DNA from: Neoceratodus forsteri
Taxonomy: Eukaryota > Chordata > Ceratodontiformes > Ceratodontidae
Direction of reading: 5' to 3'
DNA length: 64,000 nt
NCBI GenBank assembly: GCA_016271365.2
Contig: CM057456.1
Coordinates: 166,983,501-167,047,500, forward strand
Position 1 is the stretch's first letter; the number at the start of each line of letters is the position of its first letter. The translations under genes and the position numbers were made by a program. Shown here one piece after another: positions 54,586 to 64,000 of this stretch. The notes under the pieces were generated by a model that had not been told where the DNA came from, did no database searches, and saw only the letters and a program-made list of their open reading frames with translations.

Positions 54586-56489
54586 CCATGCATCAACGCC
54601 CTGAATGGGAGTCCACATAGGCCTGTTGTGCCACACGCAGCCCATCAACATGATCAAGCACAGGGCATAGGTGCTCGCCCTGCCCCCTGGCAAAATCCTG
54701 TAGGCCATCACTCCAGGTAACTGCAGCATCATCAACAGCCTTAGAGTCTCTGCCATGCTGATCAGCACCAGCACCAGCATGCTGCGTGTCCTCCACTTCC
54801 AGCATAGGGGCCATGGAGGCACGGCCATATCCTCCTCTGCTACATTATTGTCCACAGGCTCTATGCCATCATCTGGCTGTTCAGAACTGTTGGCCACATC
54901 CTTGAATAATGCTGCCTCATGTGCTGGCGATCCAGCATTCGGTCCCTTCTTTATGGTCTTGTTCCACGAGTGGCTGTTGCTCACCATCCCTATCTTGGGC
55001 TGCACCACTGCAGTCCCTCTCTACGGTTTCATCCTGTACCTTAGCCACAGCATCTCTGTTCCTGGTGCATTGGGCATATGCCCTTGCCTATGACTGTTTC
55101 AGGTGACACATGACCTGTTCAAAGGCATGCCATCAGGGTGAGCGAACTGGTGCACCTCTTGCTATCCTCCTGGTGGCTCCAACAACAGAGCAGATAGCAC
55201 AGGGTAAGTGTGCATGCACTGGGCAAAAAAGCATGCTGAACTGCATATGTGGCCCGTGACACATGCCACCCATTACACAACCTGTGATGTTCGCATAATG
55301 CCCCATCCTTTGTGGCCATGATGTGTTTGGTGCCACAATGGCCGCATCACCTAGATGCAATGGGGATGTGCTGTGTGCCATTGCCACCAACACACCGTCA
55401 CACACATCACAACACGATTTGTGCCCAACTGGGGGGTGGCTAGCCATGTGTGAATGACATTCCTCTGATGCACTGTTCGTATATGGATAACCATGTGTGG
55501 ACCATTGTGCATGATGTTCTCTGCCATGGCCCACCATGCACAATATGCCCATGTGCCTTTGAGGCCTAACATGTGTCCACATGCACCACCATATTTGCTG
55601 GTCATGGGCAGCATGGCCCATGAGTTGTTCTTCCCTGGACATACATATGACCACTGCCATGTATAGTGTATATCTGTTGCATGCTGCAATGCCTCTAGAT
55701 ACCTCCATTGCAGACACACACGGGGATCAGCAGTACGCGTATAATGCAGTGTACACTACCACAACATATGCTACATGCAGACCCATTATGCATAGGTGGA
55801 CATGCAATATGGGCCCTCCTGTAACCCACAACTTGGGACTGCATATGATACATTTCCCATGTGCCCTGTGTATATTTGGTGCTGTCTCCTGTGGTTGGAC
55901 CAGTGCTGCACACCACAATGTTGCCTATGTCCCTATTGCCTGTACAGTTCATATGCCATGACCTACCTGTCCCACTGACTCCTGGCTTGTGGTCACCCAC
56001 CCCATGCAGTCGCACATCTTTTTGCTCCACTGAGCATTGCTCTGCAAGTTGCTCTACTGTCACTGGTCCTGTGAAGACATAACAGAGGCAGAGCATGTTA
56101 GAATGCATGCAATGCTATGTGTCTGTATACATGTATATACATGACTGATATGATTAACAGCATGTATGCCTCTATGTACCTGTGCTCCATGGTCTTCCAC
56201 CTCTCATTTTTACATCGGCTTCCCTCAACATGGTCCGCAGATGTCTCAGCAAGTCCGCCTCCCTTCATGCCAGGTCATTCCAGCAGTGCCTGGCTTGCCT
56301 AGCTGTCCTTCTTATCCCAATGGCCCTTTGGAGCTTTGTGGCAATGGTGCGCAACACACACTCCCTCTACCTTGAGGTGGTATTAGCACTGCCTAGTGAC
56401 AGCTGTATCCGTGACCACTGCTCCACCAGACTTATGAGAATTACTGTCTCTTCATCTCCAAAGCTGGGTGCTCTGGCCCTGGAGGACAT
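54586..56489 (-). pseudogene. Harbinger-associated Myb/SANT-like gene 2
   Basis: Exon 1 starts at ATG 56489 (MSSRARAPSFGDEETVILIS), has an in-frame TAG at about 56367, then RECVLRTIATKLQRAIGIRR and QARHCWNDLA with another stop, and ends at 56180: a SANT/trihelix pattern. The donor CAG|GTACAT and acceptor TTCACAG|GACC (intron 56069-56179) keep the frame through a split Gly codon. Exon 2 is 55967-56068 (PVTVEQLAEQCSVEQKDVRL), with donor ACAG|GTAGGT. The last exon is about 54590-55070 (block SPAHEAALFKDVANSSEQPD, then a frame change to LEVEDTQHAGAGADQHGRDS). It is distinct in sequence from gene 1. Confidence 0.65.
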
Positions 56490-57260
56490 GTTTATTGCCC
56501 TTTTGTGTGTACTGTGCCTCTGGGTACAGCCTGTGATGGGTTTTGACTCAGCCGCCATGTGTCTGCTGTTCGTATCAACTTGATGCACATTGCTAGGCCC
56601 TAGTGTACCTTGCACACGCATTGACATGGTAACGACATATCAATGCACACTACATCCGTTTCTACACTGGACACACTCTGCATCTGTTTCCACACTGGAT
56701 GCACACTGTGCAACAATCAGGCACTGTATGTATGCATGACGATGCAGACTGCAGTGATGCATTCTGTCCACATGCACAAGTTGCATTTTGCTTTGTTGTG
56801 TGGTGGCATGCTGTTGTGCAGGTTGCATCTGTCTTCTGCATTCACATGCGCAGCTGCACTATCTGTGGGGATGTCAATTGGCATCACATGTGGACTACAT
56901 AGGGCTACCAGGGTGGACGCAGCCTGTCTGCCCTGCACTCTGCTGCATCATTCCATTGCCTCCTAACCATGTGGACAGCACAGTGGCATGTTAGGGTGTC
57001 GCTGCAGTGCCACTAACCACTCCTGTAGGCGTGAGTGGCTGCCTGGTACTGCAGACAGGCAATGGGTGCCTTCCATATTACGGTGCTGCCATACGCTGTG
57101 TGTGGCCCCAGATGGCAACACCTCCACATCAACACATCTGGGACCTGGTCCATGTCACTCCATGTCTTGTCTGCCATGTCCCATGATGATGTTGGCACTG
57201 TGATGAGGTTGACCATGTTATTCACAGCAGCAAAGAGTCATAGTGCTCACATCTGTCCCA
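56490..57260. other. Spacer between Myb-like gene 2 and transposase
   Basis: No coding blocks. A local repeat with TTTCYACACTGGAYACACTCTG occurs twice at about 56660 and 56685. Composition is TG/CA-rich. Confidence 0.45.
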
Positions 57261-57831
57261 CCATATCACCAGTGCTGCCCATCCCATGCCACCATGATGC
57301 CTGTGTTGTCATGTGGACTGCTGTGTACTGGTCTGTGCTCTTCAGTCCATGGTATGGCTGTCACAGTGCCACTGGTGTAGCTCACACCAACATGGGATGT
57401 GGTGCAGGTTGTTGTTGCTGTGGACCTAGGTGAAGTGTGTGAAGATGAAGTTGGCCCAGATCCTTTGGCCCGCAACTGTATTGTGTGCCCTGTGTTCCCC
57501 TGCATGGGTCTGTCTGGATGGTGTTCCTCCTCTGCAGCCACAATGTCCTCTCCTGGATCCAGTTCCACCTCAGGCATTGTGATACGGTATGCTATGGCCA
57601 TGATGTGGAGGATGCAGCATGATACGAACATTTTACAGGTCATGTCCAGAGTGTAATGGAGTGATCCTCCTGACGTGTTGAGGCACCTAGAGTGCATCTT
57701 CAGCAGGCCACATGTCCATTCAATGACACGCCATGTTGCAGCATGTGCCTTGTTGTACCATGTGCATGCAACAATCACAGGGTGTGGGACAGGTGTCATG
57801 AGCCATAGTTACTGGGGATATCCTCTGTCAC

Positions 57832-58533
57832 CTGTGAAGTGAAACACATGCATGTTAATGCTGCATGAACATTCAACGCTATTCCTGTTCATGTACCCAT
57901 AGTGATGCATGTCTGGGGTGTGTCAGACATCTGGCTGGCTGTGCCAACCATCCTTTTCCCTGACTATGCACTGTCCCCATGGCCCCACCTACACACCTAT
58001 GTTGATTCTCTGCATACGTCCCATGCTGCGCCCTATACCATGCTGTATTCTCACATACATCCCCCACAGCACACACTGACTGGCCATTGTGGCAGTAACA
58101 CTGGTGCATATACACTGTGTTACTATGCCTTCCAGTCCCATGGTCTTACTGTGGACTCCCACATGGCCTGTCCTGTGTGACATGTGTGCCCTATGTATGC
58201 GCATCCACCCTTGCAGCACTGTGGGATAAATATTTGCTTTGTATTTGTTTTCTACCTGTATCAGACTGTAGTTCTCTGCCTATACCTGTCTGTACTTTGT
58301 TGATTACAGTTACCTTGTCTCTGTATTTGGTTATTGTTTGAGTTCTCTGCCTGTATCTGACTGTACCTTGTTGATTGCTGTTAACTTGTCTCGGAATTGT
58401 TATTGCCGGTACCTTTGTAATTCTCACGGGTCACACCTGAAAATAGGCACTTGACTGTCTAGCATGCTTACCTGGTAAACAAAAGCTAAATAAATAAATA
58501 AACTGTGTCCATTCGTTCATGTCAATGTCATAC
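57832..58533 (-). other. Intron of Harbinger transposase
   Basis: Donor TTATAG|GTATGA and acceptor CTTCACAG|GTGAC. Joining gives DGWLIGDRGYP, the expected uninterrupted family motif, so the splice sites are well supported. The 702-nt intron contains an inserted LINE 3' end. Confidence 0.8.
58225..58505 (+). mobile_element. L2-like LINE/SINE 3' end in transposase intron
   Basis: Ends in CTGGTAAACAAAAGCTAAATAAATAAATAAA. The preceding text GGTCACACCTGAAAATAGGCAC and AGCATGCTTACCTGGTAAAC resembles the 3' end of the SINE at 61969-62143. A segment with CTCTGCCTRTAYCTG and TTGTTGATTRC is tandemly duplicated (about 58274 and 58341). Confidence 0.65.
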
Positions 58534-59255
58534 CTATAAGCCAGCCATCCTGGAGTATAGCATTCTCAAAGGCCAGACACAGACCACTGTTCCAGTAAAT
58601 GAATGCATTGTGGCATGACCTAGGGTACTTTGCCACCAAGTCGAGGATGTGGTTCTGGCTGTCACATACCACCTGGATATTCATGGAGTGGTACCCCTTT
58701 CTGTTTACGTACACCTCTTGTTCCATCACTGGTGCCCTGATGGCAATGGGTGTAGTCAATTGCACCAAGCACTTGGGAGAAGCCAGCAATGCCATAAAAT
58801 CCCTGTTTGATGGTTTGCTGATGCTGTACATCCATGGGGAACCTTATGCATATGTGGGCCCTGCATACCAGGGTGTCTATGAATTGCCTCAGGCACTGTG
58901 ACACTGAGGGCTGAGATATGCCCACAGTATTACCACTAGGTGTCTGGAATCCACAACTGACCAAGACATGTAGTGCTGCACTGACCTTCACCTCTATGGG
59001 TAGCGCTCTTCCTCTGTGTGTCCAGGTCTGCAGTTCCTCTTTCAGGTCCTGGCACACCTCTGTTATGGCTGGCTTGCCCAGGTGGTATCGGGCAATACAT
59101 TGGTCCTCGGACTGGTCGAGGTAGGATGTGTGATGGCGATATACATGCCTTGCATGTCTCCTGCATCTGGCATGTGACTGCCCTGCATGCCCCTAGGCAG
59201 CACCCACCTGTTGTTGGGCATATCTCCGCTGCCGTACTATGATGGCCAGCCTCAT

Positions 59256-60559
59256 GGCCATCAGCACCACTGCTCCTGACATCTCTCTTCTATTGCTACT
59301 GCTGCTGCTGTGTTGTCTCACCAGAGCTGCATCTCAGACTGACTGCTGTGCATCCTCCTTTTATGCTCGAAGTGTCCTTAGATCATATGGGGCTGGTCTA
59401 GCAGGTGTTGGAAATTTGCTGCACATTCCAGCATTGAGAATACCAGATTAGGGGATGGTGCATCATTTGTTTGGCAGACGCTGCACTGTGCCAGGTCACA
59501 GCCCTTATGCCGACACAGGGGTAGTGCATAGTGCTTTGTGGAAAGTAACCTGTGTTTGATGCAGGGTGCTTTTGAGAATTGCATTCAGTGCAACTTTTGG
59601 TGCATGGTGCTCCTTGTGCCATTTTGTTTGACGCAAGCCTCTTGCATCCTTTGGGCTGCTTTGAGAATCGAGCCCTTGAAGTCAAACCAAATTCATGGGG
59701 CACAACTCAAAGCCAAATCAAATTTGCCTGTGTCCCACTTCTTTTGACCCTAGGTCAGGGAAACAAGAAGGCTCCTGTCCAGAGTAGCAGATGCCTCTGC
59801 ACATATTTTACATAATCAACAGACTGGCACCTGCGTAAGGTGTTTGTCCGAAACCAATCCACTCTTCTATGCATACACTGGCATTGGGTGTTCCTGACAC
59901 TGAGAAATTTTTAGGGTATCAAAAGTGACTAAAAATATTAATGGAGCATTGAACAATGAGTCATGCCTCTCAAGGGGGCTGGCAGCTTGACAGGCTTGAC
60001 CAATGAATCCCACCAAACTAATATCTTAAATAACAAATGAAAAAGGAAAATGACTGTAAATGTTGAAAAAGAAGATGCTGTCCCTGGAACAGTGGGACTG
60101 AAGATAATCCTACCTTTCCAGCTAATTTCAGCCTACCAGAGACACCAGCTCTCCCAGCAAGACCAATCTGAATCTTCAGATTGCTTCCTTGTTTTGTGGA
60201 CTTCCAGTCTACGTTAGCCCTCCCAGCCAATCAAGACCAAGACCCCCCTTCTTAACACTGGTGGCTAGCAGCCCATTTGCACAAAAGGCTTTAAGCACTA
60301 AGGACAGCGATGTTGTCTACCTTGAGTCTGCTGGAGTCAGCCAGTAGTCAACCAGTTTGCCAGCCATTCTGCTCCAAGCCCAATCCAGGCGCAAACTGCA
60401 ATCCCAGTTAATGTAAGGACACAACTATTTTTGCAGAGGGTTATATAACACTATTTATGTTGTTGCTGCCATAGTACTTCTATTTCAGTTACATGTCTGT
60501 AGCAGTCATAGTGTTTTTATTTACCCTTGCTGCAAAATGTTTGTATTGCATTATTGTAC
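59256..60559. other. Harbinger 5' flank and unassigned sequence
   Basis: 59256-59700 is the presumed 5' flank of the transposase. It contains GCTTTGAGAATCGAGCCC at about 59658-59675, whose complement GGGCTCGATTCTCAAAGC looks like a Harbinger terminus, but no partner was found on the left. 59700-60559 has no recognisable feature. Confidence 0.4.
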
Positions 60560-61490
60560 CCTAACACCTGTAAAGTGTATTTTGCTTCTCCTTAGTCTCC
60601 CACCTGTTTCTCCTATCTCCCTTCATTGGGTCCCCTTATTTGTCTCTCAGTGCACTGATCCCTCTCAGCTCCCTACTAGCTTGAATCCTTCCTCACTTTT
60701 CAGGTACCCTTCCTTCTCTTCCTCTTCAGTGGTGTTCTTGTCTCTTACTCTTCCCCTTATATATTGACAATCGCATGGACTCCCTATATTGGATCCCCCT
60801 ATTTCTCTCTTATTGAACTTCTTCCACTTTGCTCCCTGACTTCCTGAGTCTACCCCATCTCCTGCTTGCCCACTCCTCCCTGCTCTCTATCTCCTACTCT
60901 ACTCTCATCTCCCTTCTCCCTACTCCCTTACTACCCTCTCCAGCCTCTCCAATACCTTTCAACTTCTCTGAAGCTTTTTGTATCCCTCTTTTCTAAATAT
61001 CTACCCATTTCCCTATGCATCCATCTCTCTCCCTCTCTCTCTCTCTCCCTCTCCCTCTCCCTCTCCCTCTCCCTCCCTCTCTCTCTCTCTCTATCATTTT
61101 CCTATTATTCTCCACTCCAGAGCAGTATTGCAATCACCCTTTACTTGATCCCCTGATCTGATCCTTCGCCACATTCCCTTCCAGTTTCTCCTGGTCTGTT
61201 CTTCTCTAACTTGTTACAGTACAGATATCTCACTATCTCACCTCTTTCTATATGTATGTCTCTCTACTGTCGCTTTCCTACCCTATGATTTAATCACCAC
61301 CACCCTCCTTACCCACCATACTATACTCCTCTGATGTAGTTCCTTTTCTCCCTACCTCTGTCTAATCTTCCACTCACAACACTTTTCCTCTCCCCTCTAC
61401 CTCTGCCAGATCTTCCACCCATAACCCTTTCTCTCTTCCCTTCACACTTGGCCCCAACCCTCCCTTCCCTCTTGTTAGTGTCTACCTCCC
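60560..61490. repeat. Pyrimidine-rich tract with (CTCTCC)n core
   Basis: Strongly C/T-biased plus strand, densest at 61020-61092 where CTCTCT and CCCTCT units repeat. Leu/Ser/Pro-rich ORFs here are compositional. Since the coding region of the following LINE is also pyrimidine-rich, this may be its 5' part. Confidence 0.7.
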
Positions 61491-61494
61491 ACTC

Positions 61495-64000
61495 ATGTCA
61501 TCCCCTCTCCCCTTTGCCCTGTCAGATGCCTCCAATCTAAATCCCCCTGTACTGGTTACCCCATTCAAGACACGCACTATCTCTCCCTCCACTTGTTTCA
61601 CACTTCCCCCCTCTTTCCCATTCCTCCCTTACCACACTACCCTTACATTCCACCCTGGTTTTCTCTCCTTCTTTTCCCTCAACTTTGAGCTCCTCTACCA
61701 GCTTCTTTTCTCCTTTCCTTCTCCATCCAGACCAAAACCCACTCGTCACCTTAGAGCACGAATGTCTCACCACTATCTTATCATCCTCCTCCATCTCCTC
61801 CTTCTCTTAGCGGGTGATGTTCAACACAACCATGGCCCTTCCACTCCCCACTTCTTCTCCTTTACCTGAAGGCCTCAGACTTTGCCACCTCAATGTAAGG
61901 AGTCTGCTTCTCAAGTTGACTCCCTTAAAGTCTGGCTATCCCAATATTCCCCTGAGTTCCTATGCATAGTAGTATAGCACAGTGGTTAAGGGCACTGAGC
62001 AGCAAACCTGGAGACCTGTGTTTGAATCCCACAGCCCCCACTTGCATACTGTGTGACCGTAAGCAAGTCACTTAACTTTATTGTACTCTCAGGTCGCACC
62101 TGGAAACAAGCTTTAGCTTAGTGTGCCTTTCCTGGTTAAACAATGTCCCCATATCAGAAACCTGGTTTTCCTCTAGAGTTTCTGACTCCCACGTATTCCT
62201 TCTAGACTTCTACCTCTTTCAACAAGACTGTGACAAACGGGGTGGTGACATAGCCATCTATGTTCACCAGAATCTATCATGTCCTGTCTCTTTTTGTGAA
62301 TCTCTCCCCTCCTTGCATGAGCTCCTTCTGATCAATCTGAAGTTCCCCTCCTCCCTCACCATCATTGTAGGAGTGATGTATGTATCTCACAAAATCTCTC
62401 CTCCTTTTCTTGTTGACATCATCTCCTCCCTTGTCTTGCTAGCCTCTTCTGGTGAGCTTATTCTTTTCTGGGACTTTAACCTTAACTGGTGCTCTCCTAC
62501 CCTCAAGCCTATCATTAAAAAAATAGAGTCTCTGAACCTTTATCAGTTAATCAAGGAGGCCACCCAGCCAGATCCACTCTCCCTCAACCACTGTCTCCTG
62601 GACTGGGTGCTCTCCACCCACCCCAACCACATTGCTGCTGCTGATACTCTTTCAGATGCCTTCATCGACCACTATATTACTTAATGTGTCAGGAAGGCAT
62701 ATGTGTCTCACTGTCTGCCTAACTACATCTGGCTTAGGTTCTTCAGATCTCTAAACACTTATGTCTTCCTCTGCAATCTTATCTCCTCAGACTGGTCTCT
62801 CATCTACTCTGCCACTGATATTGATTGTGCTCTCTCCCTCTTCTGCTATATCCTAAACAAGGTATGGAATAATCACCACTCCCTCCCAGAAGATGCAAGG
62901 TCAGACGCTCCCACCACCCCTGGCTATCTGCTGATATCATCCATCTTTGCAAGTACTGTGATCTTGCCTGAGCATACTACAAATCCTTTTCCCCCCCCCC
63001 CTCTGATCTCCATCTCTACAAGTCCTTAAGAAATGCTTGTGCGAAGGCTATTAGAGCAGGGAAAGCCCAATACTTCAAATCTACCCTGCAGCACAACCTC
63101 AACTCCCCCTCCAAATTCTGGAGGGCTCTTCACTGCTTCTTTGATTCCCCCTCCCAAATCTTCCACCCTTTCACACTGCAGGTTGATGGTTTGCCAGTCT
63201 CAGACCCCTCCTCTGTTGCTTCAATACTCAACTCCTTTTTCACTACTTGTGCCCTTTCCTCAAGCCCGGTCCCTGTGCCTCCTCCCCCCCTCTCCATCTA
63301 AGGGCTTCTACGTCTCTCCTGTTTCTGTGCAAGAAGTTTTCCATGCCTTCCTTTCACTCAATCCCCACAAATCCAGCTTGGATGGCCTCAATCCCCATCT
63401 TTTCTGGATCTGTGCCTGTGCCATTGCTCTACCACTCTCCCACCTGCTGAAACTCTCTTTCACACTAAGTACAGTTCCTCAGGTCAGGAAAGTTGCCAGG
63501 GTGCTGCCCCTTCACAAAGGGGGTGATCCCTCCACTCCCGGCAACTATAGACCTGTATCTCTTCTCCCCTCTCTGGCAAAATTGCAGGAGTCCCTTGTAT
63601 TCACTAGACTTACTGATTTCCTAAACTCCTCAGATTTCCTCTCTCTTTTTTAATCCAGCTTTAGAAAAAAATCACTCTACTGTTTTTTCCCTCCTCTGTC
63701 TCAGCAACTCTATTCTCACAGGCATGGACCAAGGACATATCACAGCAGCCATCTATATTGATTTAGCTAAAGCATTTGCTTTTGATTCTCTTATCCACAT
63801 TTCTCTCTGCTGGTCTCTCATCCTATGTTCTGGACTGGTTTAGGTCTTATCTTATGGGCCATACGCAATGTGTTCAGGCTGTAGATGTCCTGTCCCCCCA
63901 CTTCCCATTCTAGCAGGTGTCCCTCAAGGCTTCATTCTGGGCTATGTCCTTTTCTTGATTTTTCTAAATGACCTTCCTTCTGTCTGTGTTACTTCTCATA
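61495..64000 (+). pseudogene. L2-like LINE ORF2 (endonuclease and RT), cut by window end
   Basis: The start region has a hydrophobic run followed by LLLLLAGDVQHNHGPSTP (about 61785-61850), typical of the L2 ORF2 N-terminus, then LRLCHLNVRSLLLK in another frame. After a SINE insertion, the APE-type endonuclease continues: ISETWFSSRVSD, KRGGDIAIYVHQNLS, ILFWDFNLNW (usual motif GDFN) and the terminal DHYIT. The same frame continues, with stops at 62682 and 63027, into the RT: SLNPHKSSLDGLNPHLFW, KVARVLPLHKGGDPSTPGNY, RPVSLLPSLAKLQESLVF (to 63653), then frame changes with IYIDLAKAFAFDSL and GVPQGFILGYVLFLIFLNDL beyond 63745. It is defective and truncated at the window edge. Confidence 0.8.
61969..62143 (+). 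mobile_element. tRNA-derived SINE inside the LINE
   Basis: The head has RNA polymerase III boxes of a tRNA: A box TAGCACAGTGGTTAAGGG (61976-61993) and B box GTTTGAATCCC (about 62021). A conserved middle reads TGTGTGACCGTAAGCAAGTC, as in MIR/CORE-type SINEs, and the 3' end GGTCGCACCTGGAAACAAGC...CCTGGTTAAACA resembles the LINE tail at 58430. It is inserted just before the SETW block of the L2 endonuclease. Confidence 0.8.

Larger units (their letters stand above)
57266..59255 (-). pseudogene. Harbinger (PIF) DDE transposase
   Basis: Reading on the minus strand: an N-terminal block with EDQCIARYHLGKPAITEV, QDLKEELQTWTHRGRALPIE, LHVLVSCGFQTPSGNTVGIS (helix-turn-helix QPSVSQCLRQFIDTLV), then VLGAIDYTH with the first Asp, a single-base frame break near 58757, IAIRAPVMEQEVYVNRKGYH, VVCDSQNHILDLVAKYP with the second Asp, then, across an intron, GDRGYPQ, and AHAATWRVIEWTCGLLKM with the catalytic Glu, ending with FVSCCILHIMAIAYRI and an acidic tail (to 57266). 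The nearest animal relative is HARBI1. Stops and the frame break show it is inactive. Start is not certain because of an in-frame stop near 59197. Confidence 0.85.

Noticed and set aside
59658..59675. Harbinger terminal inverted repeat
   Set aside because: The sequence looks right, but I could not find the matching left end or a TWA duplication, so it is mentioned only in the flank entry.
60866..61156. Ser/Leu/Pro-rich ORF of 96 codons
   Set aside because: Compositional, from the CTCTCC repeat.
61976..62050. Possible tRNA gene
   Set aside because: A and B boxes are present, but the body does not close a cloverleaf that I can draw and it continues into a SINE core and tail.

Overview
The window reads as a transposon-dense stretch of a large vertebrate genome. 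The mix of Gypsy, Penelope-like, DIRS, CR1/L2 LINE, hAT, Harbinger and tRNA-SINE elements suggests an amphibian, or another large-genome vertebrate such as a lungfish; this is an inference from element content only. I found no host protein-coding gene, rRNA gene or functional tRNA gene. Nearly every coding region is a decayed copy of a mobile element, and most recognisable families carry stops or frameshifts.

Region 1 (1-34815) is bounded by two very long inverted arms: 1-2012 matches the reverse complement of about 31990-34815, and the similarity appears to run past the left edge of the window. The arms are built from quasi-palindromic repeats of about 300 bp followed by a hairpin-rich minisatellite of about 100 bp, a foldback-type architecture. 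Between the arms lie: a hairpin cluster (2690-2943); a hAT/ZBED-type transposase on the minus strand (25754 down to 2944), split in two by a Gypsy element; that Gypsy element (3794-24024, 2-kb LTRs, 4-bp target duplication AGTG, PNMA-like gag, tRNA-Thr primer site); inside the Gypsy, a tandem pair of Penelope-like elements (11249-19151, 14-bp target duplication) and a CR1-like LINE (about 19540-21228); then tandem repeats at 27128-27660 and 29200-30525. A poly(A)-tailed retroposed sequence of unknown parent sits in the right arm (33021-33629).

Region 2 (35845-48334) is a second LTR element. It shares the LTR end sequences and the tRNA-Thr-type primer site of the Gypsy, but its interior encodes no recognisable gag or pol, only unidentified ORFs including a C2-C2 zinc-ribbon-like protein. 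Its 3' LTR is split by a structurally complete DIRS element (42096-47784) with inverted terminal repeats, an internal circular junction, gag, RT, RNase H and tyrosine recombinase.

Region 3 (about 49480-59700) is a TG/CA-rich Harbinger-like block. It holds a DDE transposase on the minus strand, with a phase-consistent intron containing an L2-type LINE tail, and two separate Myb/SANT-like genes on opposite strands, each also with a phase-consistent intron.

Region 4 (about 60560-64000) is pyrimidine-rich and contains an L2-like LINE on the plus strand, interrupted by a tRNA-derived SINE and cut by the window end. The order of insertions can be read from the nesting: hAT, then Gypsy, then Penelope pair and CR1; LTR element, then DIRS; L2, then SINE.
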